Assembly: GCF_040361195.1 (NCBI RefSeq)
Contig: NZ_APNE01000002.1
Strand: one strand, 5' to 3'
Length of the DNA: 64,000 nt
DNA from: Salinisphaera hydrothermalis
GTDB taxonomy: Bacteria > Pseudomonadota > Gammaproteobacteria > Nevskiales > Salinisphaeraceae
Shown: positions 1-10,111 of the stretch, in pieces
Position numbering within the stretch: position 1 is the stretch's first letter
Layout of the letters: each line of letters opens with the position of its first letter
Position numbers and translations under genes: made by a program
Notes under the pieces: model-generated
The model's database searches: none
The model's input: the letters and a program-made list of their open reading frames with translations, nothing else
What the model was told of the DNA's origin: nothing

Positions 1-1
1 C

Positions 2-664
2 ATCGAGGCCTACTCCGATGCCGAGCTCGCCGAGCTCGCCAGCCAGGCGGCGCGGCGCGACCTGGCGCTGGAACTCGGCACGCGTGGCATCGGCCCCACC
101 CAACTCGCGCGTTATCTGGATATTGCAGCACGCTTGGACGTCCGGGTGCTGCGCTCCATGTTCAACGATGCCGAAACCCGGCCTTCGCCGGATCACGCCG
201 AAGCCTGGCTGCGGGCCTTCATCCCCCGGCTCGAGCGCCAGAACGTGACCCTGGCGCTGGAAACCTACGAACAGGTGCCGGTGGATACGCTGGTCACGAC
301 CGTCGCCGCGCTCGATACCCCCTACGTGGGCATCTGTCTCGACCCGGGCAACTGCGTGGCGGCTCTGGAAATGCCGGCGTCGGTCATCGAGCGCACCGCG
401 CCCTACGTCAAGAACCTGCATATCAAGGACTTCCAATTCACGCGGGCCGACGGCTGGGTGGGTTTTCGCCTGCTTGGCTGCCCGCTTGGCGAGGGGCTGC
501 TCGATCTGGACGGCATGCTCGCCCGCGTGGCGCCGCGTGAACGCGACATCAATTGCATCGTCGAGCACTGGCTCGACTGGCAGAACGACGCCGAGACCAC
601 GGCCACCGTCGAGGCGGCCTGGACCCGGCACAGCATGGATATTCTCAGGAGTCTTCAATCATGA
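2..664 (+). CDS. oiaC: Xylose isomerase-like TIM-barrel protein, probable 3-oxo-isoapionate decarboxylase (5' truncated)
   Basis: The frame is open from base 2, so the start lies outside the window. The visible 220 residues have features of the AP-endonuclease-2/xylose-isomerase-like TIM barrel: an LALETYEQ strand with a metal-ligand Glu, GICLDPGNC, NLHIKDFQF with His/Lys/Asp in the pattern of the active-site strand, and a late IVEHWLDW strand ending in Glu-His. Such proteins are sugar isomerases, epimerases or decarboxylases. The specific call rests on the neighbour: the stop overlaps the next start in an ATGA, and that neighbour looks like D-apionate oxidoisomerase. In known apionate pathways ApnO is paired with the TIM-barrel decarboxylase OiaC. 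The fold is secure; the substrate is inferred. Other hydroxypyruvate-isomerase-like functions remain possible. Confidence 0.55.
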   Translation: MEAYSDAELAELASQAARRDLALELGTRGIGPTQLARYLDIAARLDVRVLRSMFNDAETRPSPDHAEAWLRAFIPRLERQNVTLALETYEQVPVDTLVTTVAALDTPYVGICLDPGNCVAALEMPASVIERTAPYVKNLHIKDFQFTRADGWVGFRLLGCPLGEGLLDLDGMLARVAPRERDINCIVEHWLDWQNDAETTATVEAAWTRHSMDILRSLQS

Positions 665-1527
665 GCGATTATCGAACCCTCGCGCTGGTCGGCGCCGGCG
701 GCAAAATGGGTATGCGCATCGGCGCAAACCTGGCGCGCTCCGACTACACGGTGCACTACTGCGAGAACGCGCCAGCCGGGCGCGAACGTCTGGCCGCCGA
801 GGGTCGCGAAGCCAGCGAGATCCACGACGTGATCGCCGCATGCGATCTGGTGATCCTGGCCGTGCCCGATATCGCCCTCGCGGACGTCAGCCGCGATCTG
901 GTGCCGCGCATGCGCAGCGGTGCAACGTTGCTCACGCTCGACCCGGCCGCGGCCTATGCCAACGTTCTGCATCAGCGCGACGACATTCAGTACGCCGTGG
1001 CCCATCCCTGCCATCCGTCGGTATTTCTGGAGCGCCGCACCGATGCCGAATACGCCGACGCCTTCGGCGGCGCGGCGGCCACGCAGTCGGTGGCCGCCGC
1101 CTTCGACGATGGCAGCGAAGCCGACAAGGACGCGCTGGAGCCCGTGGTTCGCGTCATGTACGGCCCGGTCGACACCGTACACTGGGTCACCGTCACCCAG
1201 CTGGCTTATCTGGAACCAACGCTGGTCGAAACCGTGACCTGCATGCTCGGCACGTTCATGAAGGAAGCACTGGACGAGACGGTGGAACGCACCGGCATGC
1301 CCCGCCCGGCGGCCGAGGCCATGCTCTACGGCCATATCCAGATCGCCCTGGCCGTGGCTTTCAAGAGCACCAACCCGTTCTCGGATGCCTGCATGATCGC
1401 CATGGACTATGGCCGCGACGCGATCATCAAGGCCGACTGGAAGAAGATCTTCGATCAGGGCGAGCTCGACAAGGTCATTGCCCGCATGCTCAAGATCGAC
1501 CGCGTGAACCGGCCCCAAGCGGAATAG
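661..1527 (+). CDS. apnO: NAD-dependent oxidoreductase of the 6-phosphogluconate dehydrogenase type, probable D-apionate oxidoisomerase
   Basis: Predicted 288-residue cytosolic enzyme. The N-terminus has a Rossmann dinucleotide-binding motif (LVGAGGKMGMRIG, residues about 9-21), then a VILAVPD strand, and an AHPCHPSVF motif near residue 118 that I recall from the ApnO group. The C-terminal half is all-helical, as in the PGDH_C domain. ApnO oxidises and isomerises D-apionate to 3-oxo-isoapionate, which OiaC-type enzymes decarboxylate. The start at the ATG overlapping the upstream stop is supported by AGGAGT at 647-652, 8 nt upstream. It is the last gene of its operon and is closed by the hairpin at 1542. 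The enzyme class is clear; the substrate depends on recalled family motifs and on the neighbour. Confidence 0.55.
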   Translation: MSDYRTLALVGAGGKMGMRIGANLARSDYTVHYCENAPAGRERLAAEGREASEIHDVIAACDLVILAVPDIALADVSRDLVPRMRSGATLLTLDPAAAYANVLHQRDDIQYAVAHPCHPSVFLERRTDAEYADAFGGAAATQSVAAAFDDGSEADKDALEPVVRVMYGPVDTVHWVTVTQLAYLEPTLVETVTCMLGTFMKEALDETVERTGMPRPAAEAMLYGHIQIALAVAFKSTNPFSDACMIAMDYGRDAIIKADWKKIFDQGELDKVIARMLKIDRVNRPQAE

Positions 1528-1541
1528 TCCACAAACGACAG

Positions 1542-1577
1542 AAAAGCCCGGCACGGTGTCCGCCGCACGGGCTTTTT
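1542..1577. terminator. Bidirectional intrinsic terminator between convergent genes
   Basis: Arms AAAAGCCCG (1542-1550) and CGGGCTTTT (1568-1576) pair perfectly around a 17-nt loop. There is a T run on the plus strand and an A run (T run on the minus strand) at the other side. It ends both the apnO operon and the GntR-family gene. Confidence 0.8.
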
Positions 1578-1611
1578 AGCTTATGGCAGGAAACCGGGTC
1601 GGGCCGCCGAA

Positions 1612-2337
1612 TCAGGCGTCGCCTTCGTCCATGCGGGCCCGGTAGAGGTCGCTGGCTCGCGTGAGGTGATCGTGCATGGCGGCGGCCGCGCCCTCGGCAT
1701 CGCCCTCGGACAGGCGCTCGGCGATCCGGCGATGTTCGCTCACCGATACATCCTCGGCGCCCTTCGCACTCACGATGCCGGTGTAGTAATCCTTGAGCCA
1801 GTGCAGCATCGCCCGCGTCGTTGCCGCGAATATCGGATTGCCGGACATATCGGCGATGGCGTTGTGAAACGCCATATCCGCGTCGATGAATTCGGGCGTG
1901 CCGGCATGCTCGACCATCTCGTCGATGATGGCCTCGAGCGAGGCGATATCCTCGGCCGTGGCTTTCTCGGCCGCCATGCGCACCAGACCCGTCTCCAGAA
2001 ACAGGCGGGCTTCCTTCAGATGGTCGACGTTGTCGGCCGAATCCGACAGCAGAAAACGCGCGGTGCGATCGAACTGGTTGATCATCGAGTGCACCGTGAC
2101 CTCGGTCACGCGGGCGCGTTCGCCGTGCGTGATCGCGATCATGCCCATCGCGGCAAGCTGCTGCATCGCTTCGCGCACCGCCGGCCGGCCGACGTCGTAC
2201 TCGCGCATCAGCTCGCGCTCGGGCGGGAGCTGATCGCCGGCCTTGAAATGGCCCGACCGGATGCGCGTCAGCAGTCGTTCCAGCACTTCGTCGGACAGTT
2301 TTCGACGACGAATCGGTGTGTTGCCGGGGTCGTTCAT
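1612..2337 (-). CDS. GntR/FCD-family transcriptional regulator, NanR-like
   Basis: 241 residues. The N-terminal winged helix (about residues 10-80) has the GntR signature QLPPERELMREYDVGRPAVREA, followed by the wing motif HGERARV. The C-terminal FCD domain (about 95-230) is helical and contains the spaced Asp/His set expected of a metal-binding FCD pocket (ADMAFHNAIADMSGNPIF; SEHRRIAERL; HDHL). These features match E. coli NanR more closely than FadR. Such proteins are repressors released by a sugar acid. It converges on the oiaC-apnO operon and shares its terminator, so it probably controls that operon. I found no NanR-type GGTATA repeats near its own start, so the operator is unknown. Confidence 0.85.
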   Translation of the reverse strand: MNDPGNTPIRRRKLSDEVLERLLTRIRSGHFKAGDQLPPERELMREYDVGRPAVREAMQQLAAMGMIAITHGERARVTEVTVHSMINQFDRTARFLLSDSADNVDHLKEARLFLETGLVRMAAEKATAEDIASLEAIIDEMVEHAGTPEFIDADMAFHNAIADMSGNPIFAATTRAMLHWLKDYYTGIVSAKGAEDVSVSEHRRIAERLSEGDAEGAAAAMHDHLTRASDLYRARMDEGDA

Positions 2338-2760
2338 GGTGGTGTCGTCGATGCGATGACGCCGGCCAGTTTACATGATCGCCTCGCGGCTCATTGCAGG
2401 CAACGCGACAGACAAGTCCCGGCTCGGAGCCAACCCGGCGAAAACGGCTCGCCGCTCGTCGGGGCTGGGTCGGCGTCTGTCATCCGGCGCGCGACAGCGC
2501 TACCGATTGGCGTTAACTTGGATGCACGCAGGCTGGGACGGCCTGCGCGGGGGTTTCGTCCGGGACAAACCGCAAACGCCGCGGTCAAGCGACGACGCGT
2601 ATTTCGGCCTCATCGTTCTTCGAGTCCGAACATCGACATGCGCGCACGCGGGTTCATCGGCTGGCGTCGTCATATCGATTGGCGATTCGTGTAGCGGGCG
2701 AGACGATCGGGCAGCACTGGCGGCGCTGCACGACACCTTAAGAGGCTTTCGGGGGACTGC
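2338..2760. other. Intergenic region between the divergent regulator and pilin operon
   Basis: 423 bp that should carry the promoters of the regulator (minus) and of fimT (plus). I see no convincing -35/-10 pair. A 7-bp perfect inverted repeat, CGCAGGC (2527-2533) with GCCTGCG (2541-2547), is present. GGGGGA at 2751-2756 is the fimT ribosome binding site. The short open frames here have no family features and I do not count them as genes. Confidence 0.6.
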
Positions 2761-3267
2761 ATGGGAACCGCCAATGTCCGCGGCTTCACGCTGCTCGAGC
2801 TTATGGTCACCCTCGCGGTCGCGGTGGTGCTATTGACGATAGCCATTCCGTCGTATCGCAGTGTGGTCACACGCAATAGTCTGGCAACCAACGTCAACGA
2901 TCTTGTCGGTTCCCTGAACTATGCGCGCAGCGAGGCCGTGGGCCGCGGCACGACGGTCTATGTCTGTGCCAGCCGCAACCAGTCCTCGTGTCGGGATGAC
3001 GGCGTCTGGAGCGATGGCTGGATCGTTTACGCGCCCGCGCCGGACGCAACCGATACGTCCCCCGCGACGGACAATATCTTGCGGGTTCACGGCGCAACCG
3101 GCTCCGGGTTTACGTTGACCGCGAACGGCGGCGCGCCCTTGAGTTTCAATGCCGATGGATTCGCGATCGTAGGGCGGACGTTCACCGCCACGACCGAAAA
3201 CGGCGGCACCACCACGTCGGTCACCGTGGCGTCGACGGGACGCATCGATAGCAGCACTACGCCATGA
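2761..3267 (+). CDS. fimT: Minor pilin, GspH/FimT family
   Basis: 168 residues. A very short leader ending in RG precedes the prepilin cleavage motif G-FTLLELM, with Glu at mature position 5, followed by one hydrophobic helix (about residues 9-33). The rest is a GspH-like globular domain with two cysteines in VYVCASRNQSSC. Prepilin peptidase would cut after Gly8. GspH/FimT pseudopilins belong to the priming complex at the pilus tip. It is first in fimT-pilV-pilW-pilX-pilY1-pilE and its stop overlaps the pilV start (ATGA). Only one FimT/FimU-type gene is present here, whereas Pseudomonas aeruginosa has two; this one could be the FimU equivalent. Confidence 0.85.
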   Translation: MGTANVRGFTLLELMVTLAVAVVLLTIAIPSYRSVVTRNSLATNVNDLVGSLNYARSEAVGRGTTVYVCASRNQSSCRDDGVWSDGWIVYAPAPDATDTSPATDNILRVHGATGSGFTLTANGGAPLSFNADGFAIVGRTFTATTENGGTTTSVTVASTGRIDSSTTP

Positions 3268-3857
3268 CCGCCTCGCTCCGCCAGAACGGCTTCACCCTGC
3301 TCGAAGCATTGGTGGCCCTCGTGGTCATCTCGATCGGACTGCTTGGTTTGCTCGGCCTGCAAACCGTAGCGATCGTGAACACCCATGTCTCGAAATCACA
3401 GACACTGGCCAGTATCGGAGCCGACGATATTGCCGACCGTATCCGGGCCAATCCGGCCGCCACTGCTTCGCTGGTCTATGCCCAAATTTCCGACAGCGGA
3501 ACGGCGCAGCCTCAGGCGGACTGCACGCAAGCCACATGCAGTCCGACAGAGATGGCGAGTTACGACGCCTGGGAATGGCAGCAGACTTTGGCTTCGACGT
3601 TGCCTGACGGGCGTGGCGACGTCAGTTGTGCCGCTCCGACCAATCCGACCAGCGACAACCCATGCCGCGTCTACGACGTGACCGTGCTCTGGCGGGGCCA
3701 GGATGCCGCGGCCGGCAGCGGCTCCGGGGACGTGTCGGCTTGTCCGAGCGCAGGTTCCGGCAACGGCAACGGGAACGGGAATAGTGGTAGCAGTAACAGC
3801 GCTAATAGCAGTGGCAGCGCCGGGGTGCGTTGTTATGCCATCGAGGTTCATCCATGA
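3264..3857 (+). CDS. pilV: Type IV pilus minor pilin PilV
   Basis: 197 residues. The class III-type leader is followed by G-FTLLEALVALVV and a hydrophobic N-terminal helix with ISIGLLGLLGLQ, typical of PilV. The globular part has several Cys. An unusual linker (about residues 166-187) consists only of Gly, Asn, Ser and Ala and starts with four GN units encoded by near-identical GGNAAY hexamers; a short strand, VRCYAIEV, follows it. It is coupled to fimT and pilW by 4-nt ATGA overlaps, so stoichiometric translation is likely. In known systems PilV joins FimU, PilW and PilX to prime pilus assembly and position PilY1. Confidence 0.85.
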   Translation: MTASLRQNGFTLLEALVALVVISIGLLGLLGLQTVAIVNTHVSKSQTLASIGADDIADRIRANPAATASLVYAQISDSGTAQPQADCTQATCSPTEMASYDAWEWQQTLASTLPDGRGDVSCAAPTNPTSDNPCRVYDVTVLWRGQDAAAGSGSGDVSACPSAGSGNGNGNGNSGSSNSANSSGSAGVRCYAIEVHP

Positions 3858-4642
3858 GTCGCGCGCCTACGCCCTCGCCTCGCTCGCGCCAGGGTGGGTT
3901 CACGCTGGTCGAACTCATGATTGCGTTGGTAATCGGTTTGCTGCTGCTGGCGGGGGTACTCCAGATTCTTCTGAGCAACCGCACGAGCTTCGATGCCCAA
4001 CGCGCCACCGCGCATCTACAGGAAAACGCTCGTCTGGCCGAGTTCGTACTCGATCACGCGATTGCCCATGCCGGCTATCGCACCGCACTGGATGCGGCCG
4101 AAACAACCGTGTTCCCCGGGACGTCCAATGCATCCCCCAATTATCCCGATGGCGCGTACGTCACAGGTACGGCAAACGCTGACGGGCCCAACGACGCGCT
4201 GCGCCTTCGTTTTCAGGCTCGCGGCGATGTGCGGGACTGCCTCGGAGGCTCGGTCGGCACGGTGCAATCCAACGAGATCACCGACTTCCAGTTTTTCGTT
4301 AACGACAACGATACGCTGGAATGCACGAAATACAGCAGCACCGGCGCGACCACGCAACCGATCGTCGAAAACGTCGATCGGTTCAAGGTTCGCTATGGCC
4401 TAGATACCGATAACACCGCGGGCGTCGATCGCTACGTCTCGACGTTGACCGGGAATGAGGCGCGAGAAGTACGCAGCGTTCGATTCCAGCTATTGCTCCA
4501 TAGTGCGGATAACGACCCAGCGGTGCCTCAAGCAGTCGATCAGAAATACAGCTTCAGCGACGGCTCGACCTTCGAGACCACTGATCGCCGGGCTCGCGTG
4601 CTCATCGATCGCACTGTGGCCATCCGGAACCCCAGCCCATGA
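3854..4642 (+). CDS. pilW: Type IV pilus minor pilin PilW
   Basis: 262 residues from the ATG that overlaps the pilV stop; an earlier in-frame ATG at 3830 lies inside pilV and is less likely. The motif GG-FTLVELMIALVIGLLLL, with Glu5, is the prepilin peptidase site plus transmembrane helix. The family-typical sequence NARLAEFVLDHAI follows, then a beta-rich C-terminal domain ending in a hydrophobic strand (RTVAIRNPSP). PilW works with PilV, PilX and FimU in the tip initiation complex. Its 3' end overlaps pilX by ATGA. Confidence 0.85.
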   Translation: MSRAPTPSPRSRQGGFTLVELMIALVIGLLLLAGVLQILLSNRTSFDAQRATAHLQENARLAEFVLDHAIAHAGYRTALDAAETTVFPGTSNASPNYPDGAYVTGTANADGPNDALRLRFQARGDVRDCLGGSVGTVQSNEITDFQFFVNDNDTLECTKYSSTGATTQPIVENVDRFKVRYGLDTDNTAGVDRYVSTLTGNEAREVRSVRFQLLLHSADNDPAVPQAVDQKYSFSDGSTFETTDRRARVLIDRTVAIRNPSP

Positions 4643-5235
4643 ACCCGTACAACATGCCCACGAGGCCACTCGCCCGACGTGAGGAGGGCTTTATTCTGGT
4701 CACGAGCCTGATCTTTCTCGTGATCATCACCCTGCTCGCCGTGTCGGCCATCAACTCCTCGACGCTGCAACAACGCATGGCTAACAACCAGCGCGAGAAA
4801 TCGCGGGCGCTGGACGCCGCAGATTCCGCGCTTCGCCATGTGGAAACCCTACTGGCGTCGAACGATTTCCGCCAATGCAACCCGGTCATGAGTCCAGGTT
4901 CCGGCACGAACGCCGCTGCCAACAACGGCTGCGATGCGGGCGCCTCCGGGCTGACCGTCGTTCCCGCAAGCCCCGACGCCAACCAGTCGGCCACCTATTA
5001 TCTTTCCGACGCGTTCTGGTCGCGCTCGGGCGTGAGCACATACCAGTTGCCCGGCGACTCCGGCAGCAGCGGGCTGAATATCCAGTATCTCGTCGAATAT
5101 ATTCGGGAACAGGCAGACGATCTCAATCCCGGCTCGGCAGGCACCGTGGTCCTGTTTCGCATCACCGCCCGGGCTCAGGGCCGCTCACCGGCCTCCCGGG
5201 CAGTCGTGCAAAGCGTTTATCAAATCACCACTTAG
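4639..5235 (+). CDS. pilX: Type IV pilus minor pilin PilX
   Basis: 198 residues. The N-terminus EEG-FILVTSLIFLVIITLLAVSAI is a prepilin-like helix without the usual Glu5, which is normal for the PilX_N family because PilX sits at the tip. QQRMANNQREKSRALDAAD is the conserved segment after the helix. The rest is a globular domain with a Cys pair (QCNP and NGCD). It overlaps pilW by 4 nt and lies 9 nt before pilY1, its known partner at the tip. Confidence 0.85.
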   Translation: MNPYNMPTRPLARREEGFILVTSLIFLVIITLLAVSAINSSTLQQRMANNQREKSRALDAADSALRHVETLLASNDFRQCNPVMSPGSGTNAAANNGCDAGASGLTVVPASPDANQSATYYLSDAFWSRSGVSTYQLPGDSGSSGLNIQYLVEYIREQADDLNPGSAGTVVLFRITARAQGRSPASRAVVQSVYQITT

Positions 5236-5244
5236 GGAGCCGAG

Positions 5245-8200
5245 ATGCGCCGTCAGCACGCTCGAATCCGTATTGCCGCCCTGGCGTTGTTGGTCGCGCT
5301 CGCATTGGCTATCGCCACACCGCCCCAGGCTCGCGCCGCCAGCGGCTCGGCTATCGACCTCACCGATCAACCCGTGGTGACCGGCTCGAGCCTGGCGCCG
5401 AATATTTTGGTCGCGGTCGACAACTCGGGGTCGATGGACTTCGAGACACTGTTTCCCACCGACAACGGGTTGCTGTTTTGGGACGGCCGCACCGACTCAG
5501 CCTGGGAGAACGGCCACTATGTTCAAGACAGCAATATCAGTTATGCATACCTCTTCCCGAATGGCTACAACAACTGCAGTGCCCGTGGCGGGTGTAACGC
5601 GACCGACCGAAGAATCTATAGCGGCTATTATGCGGTGCCTCCGATACCGGTCATGGCTTTTGCACGGTCACCACAATATAACCATTCATATTTCAATCCC
5701 GCTGTCACTTATAAGCCTTGGATTAACAAGCCTGAAATAAGTGATTTCACACACGTTCCATCCAGCCCAGTTGTGGATGATAGCTATTTTGATCTAACTC
5801 AAGATATAAAAACCTATCAAGATGGATATAACTTCGCCGTAATCGACGGAATGCCATTCGGAGACATCACTTACGCCGACAGCTATCACTGCACAAAACC
5901 CTCTCCTTACGGATGCTACTCGTACGAGCCTTACTGGCAAACCTCTTCCAAGAACTACGTGGCTCGCGGCAGCGAACTTGTTGGAATAGAATATTTTCCA
6001 GCAACTTTCTATCTTGATAAAGGCACCGATCTACCCCCGAACTACGGCTACGTCGGTCGGACATTACAAGGATATGGACCGAACAAGGAAAACCTAACGG
6101 GCTACGAGATCAAACCGAACAATTTTGCAACGCAAGCGCAGTATCAGGCTGCAATGCAGAATTTCGCCAACTGGTTCACCTATTACAGAAAACGCAGCTT
6201 GGCAATCCGCGGCGGCATCACGTCCGCTTTCGACAAGATTGGGCGAGTTCGCGTGGGTAGCTGCACCATTACCGAGGCACAGGATCGCTTACAAGGCGCG
6301 ATATCCGGCGCGCATTATCTGACCATGACGAGCCTGCCGGAAGTGGGCGACAACAGCGACAATCGTCGTCGCGATTTCTACGAATCAATCTACGGAATGG
6401 ATTTCAGTCGGGCGCTCGGCACCCCTAACCGCCCCGCTCTTTATTATCTTGGGCGCGAACTGGAAAACAACCCAGACATCATCCAATCCCCCTGCCAGCG
6501 AAATTACGCTCTGCTGTTTACCGATGGCTACAACAACGGAGCGCTGCCATCCAACGCAAGCCTCGATCCGAGCAATGACGGCGATGTCGATGGGGATCAC
6601 TACACCAACACGATCGCCGACATTGCAATGCATTTTTACAAGGACCTGACGCCGCCCAAAGGTATCAGCGATTCGAATGCACTTCGGGCCCCCGAAGGCT
6701 GCCCCGAAGACAAGTCACTCGATTGCGTAACCAAACCGCATATGACGACTTTCGGCATAACGCTTGGGCAACAGGGGTATATCTTCGGCAATACGGACGC
6801 TTATCCCGCCGCGAATAGCGATCCGTACAACAACCCGCCACCTTGGTATGCGTATTCCTCGAATCCGAACGCGAAATTCAACTATGGCAACCTACCGACC
6901 GGCGGCCCCCAAGAAATCGACGACCTCTGGCATGCAACCATCAATTCACGGGGCGCCCTGCTCAATGCCAACTCCCCGGAAAAACTGGCGGATAAATTCA
7001 CCAATGTCCTAAACCAGATTCTCGGCCGGGGCGAGACACTGACGAACGCCACCGGCAACAGCACCTCGCTCACCGCGAATTCAGAGGTGTTCCAGACGCA
7101 ATACGAGACCACTCATTGGACGGGCGACCTCATCGCCTTTAACGCGTTGAACGGGTCGACCGCCCAATCGGACCGGCTCTGGAGTGCGGCGTCGCTTCTG
7201 ACCGGTGTCACGGATCCGAACGCCAGCGATGGACGTACGATCGTGACCGCGCTGCGCACCGACAATGCGTCCACCAGCGGCGCGGTGTCGGGGGTGCCCT
7301 TCACGTCTACCGGGTTGTCCTCGTCGGGCATCGCCAGCCTAACCCCGGCCGCTATCGCCTATCTGCGCGGCCATCGCGACAAAGAACAGACCGGCGCCAG
7401 CAGCGACGCCAGCAATGGCCGGATCTATCGCCAGCGCGGGGATACCGTGCTCGGCGATATCATTAATTCCGTGCCGACCTATGTCGGCGCCCCGAATCCG
7501 TTGCGATACGCAGGCACATGGAAAGACCTGATCCACCCAAACAGCGACCCGACCCCCGAAAACCAGGCCAGCTATTACGATCCGGGCAATAGCACCAGTT
7601 TCGTATCGAAATACGCATCGCGCCCCCCCATGGTCTATGTCGGCGCCAACGATGGCATGCTGCACGGTTTTTATGCCGGGTCAGATAGCAGTGGCTGCAA
7701 TCAACCCCTGAACAAGGATTGCCCCGGCCAAGAGTGGCTTGCTTATATTCCTAATACGCTGCTCGGCTCGCTCGCTGGTGGCAACGACCCGCTGACCAGC
7801 CCGTCATACGCGCATCGGTCGTTCGTCGACGGCCAGATCGCGACCGGACCGGCGTTCTTCGATGGCCAATGGCACACCATGCTCGTGGGCGGCCTGCGCA
7901 ACGGCGGCGATACGATCTACGGGCTCGACGTGACCGACCCGAGCACATTCAGCCAATCGAATGCAGGCAACATTGTGCGCTGGGAGTTCAAAGCGCCCGG
8001 GCTGGGCAAAACCTTCGGCAAGCCATCGATCGTGCGCTTGCACAACGGCGAATGGGCGGCAATTTTTGCCAACGGCTACAACAGCGACAACTACGGCGCC
8101 TCGCTGTATGTCGTCGACATCGCCGACGGCCATGAAATTGCTCATCTGACAACCGGGGCCACGCCTACCAGCGGCCAGCCGGGCAACGGGCTGGCGACGC

Positions 8201-9107
8201 CCTTTCCAGTCGATATCGACGGCGATCACATCACCGACTACGTCTACGCGGGCGATCTATACGGCAACGTCTGGCGGTTCGATTTGACGTCGACTAACCC
8301 GGACGACTGGTCCGATCAAAAGATATTTCAGGCCACGGCCGCCAACGGCAGCGCCCAGCCCATTACCACGCAGGTCCAGGTCGCCGCTCATCCCAATGGT
8401 GTGGGCTATGGCGTGATGGTCTACTTCGGAACGGGGCAGGATATCCAGCCTCTCAACGACAATCAGAGCGCGATACCCAACAGTTTCTACGGTATTTGGG
8501 ACCCGAACGTCATCGCCTACAACCCGGGCAACAATGCCCCGGCGCGGCCGACGAGCTGGTCGGTGAGCCGCGATCAACTGGTCGCGCAAAGCGTCGGCAC
8601 GGTCAAACCCGACAATGCCGTCAATGGACTCAGCTACCGTACCGTCACCGACAATCCCATCACCTATATCGACAATAACGGCAAATTCGCTGATCGCGGC
8701 TGGGTGATCGATTTGCCGACGGATAGCGGCGAGGCCGTACTCAACCCGCCGTCGATCGTCGGCGACAATGTTGAATTCACGACCACGGTCATCAATCGCC
8801 AGACCTGTTCCCTGACCAGCAGCGGTTATTTCATGGCCGTGAGCCGCGTCAACGGCGGACCCGCCGCCAAGAATATCTTCGACGTCAACGGCGACGGTAT
8901 CGTCAACGAACAGGATGCCAGCACGCCGCGGGTCGCCGGCATCGGCTTCGGGTCGGAGAGCGGCTCACCCGGTCAAGGCCCGAGCTTCAATGACCTGAAT
9001 CACGGCACGCAGGTGATCAAGACTCCCTTGACCGGCGGCGGTACCGCGACCATTACCCTGGCCCGTGACTTTCTCAACGGCCGCCGCTCCTGGCACGAGA
9101 TTCGACG

Positions 9108-9111
<4 letters not shown>
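5245..9111 (+). CDS. pilY1: Type IV pilus tip adhesin and mechanosensor PilY1
   Basis: 1288 residues, secreted: signal peptide about 1-31 (Arg-rich start, hydrophobic core, ARA-ASG end). A von Willebrand A-like domain starts with the MIDAS-type DNSGS at residues 59-63. The C-terminal half is the PilY1 beta-propeller with the calcium loop D990-x-D992-x-D994-x3-D998 (known in Pseudomonas PilY1 to govern extension and retraction), followed by a second EF-hand-like loop, D1213/N1215/D1217/D1224. The ribosome binding site GGGAG lies just before the ATG. Base composition dips sharply in the first third (5701-5820 is about 38% GC by hand count), suggesting recombination or diversifying exchange in the exposed adhesin part. 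The last codons overlap pilE (ATGA). Confidence 0.92.
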
Positions 9112-9581
<470 letters not shown>

Positions 9582-9604
9582 TCGATCGTCCGCCGAAAGA
9601 CGGT

Positions 9605-10111
9605 TCAGCCGCCGCGCTTGGGCAGCAGCATATCGACCGCGATCAGAAACGCGCCCGTGCAGATCGCACAATCGGCCAGGTTGAACGCCGGGTAGTGCCA
9701 CGCCCCGATATGAAAATCGACGAAGTCGACCACAAAGCCCCGCGTGGCTCGATCGATGGCGTTACCCAACGCGCCGCCAGCCACGAGACTCAACGCGGCG
9801 GCCAACAGCCGGCTATCGTGCGGATGCCGTCGCATCCACACCAGAATACCGATGACCACCGCCACGCTCAGGCCAACGAACAACCAGGGCGTGGACCCAC
9901 GCAATATGGAAAAGGCGGCGCCCGTGTTGTGCACCAGCGTCAAATTCAGCCACGGCAGCAGCGGCATCGACTCGTACAACGCAAAGTGGTTGACCATCAG
10001 CTGCTTGGTGACCTGATCAGCGGCAATCACCAGCGCCGACAGCCAGAGCCAGTGCGCATTCTGTAGTTCGAAGCCTCGCTCGGCGCCGGCCTCGTCTCGA
10101 AATTGACTCAT
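9605..10111 (-). CDS. lspA: Lipoprotein signal peptidase (signal peptidase II)
   Basis: 168 residues, inner-membrane aspartyl protease that removes signal peptides from diacylglyceryl prolipoproteins. Four hydrophobic segments are visible. The family motifs are present: DQVTKQ, NTGAAFS, GNAIDR, and the VVDFVDFH and FNLADC stretches that carry the two catalytic aspartates. Its start overlaps the ribF stop by 4 nt. In most gammaproteobacteria ileS lies between ribF and lspA and fkpB-ispH follow; none of these is here. Confidence 0.95.
   Translation of the reverse strand: MSQFRDEAGAERGFELQNAHWLWLSALVIAADQVTKQLMVNHFALYESMPLLPWLNLTLVHNTGAAFSILRGSTPWLFVGLSVAVVIGILVWMRRHPHDSRLLAAALSLVAGGALGNAIDRATRGFVVDFVDFHIGAWHYPAFNLADCAICTGAFLIAVDMLLPKRGG

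Noticed and set aside
2375..2836. 153-codon plus frame before fimT
   Set aside because: No recognisable motif; it overlaps the fimT start and its ribosome binding site, and the composition is like other out-of-frame reads.
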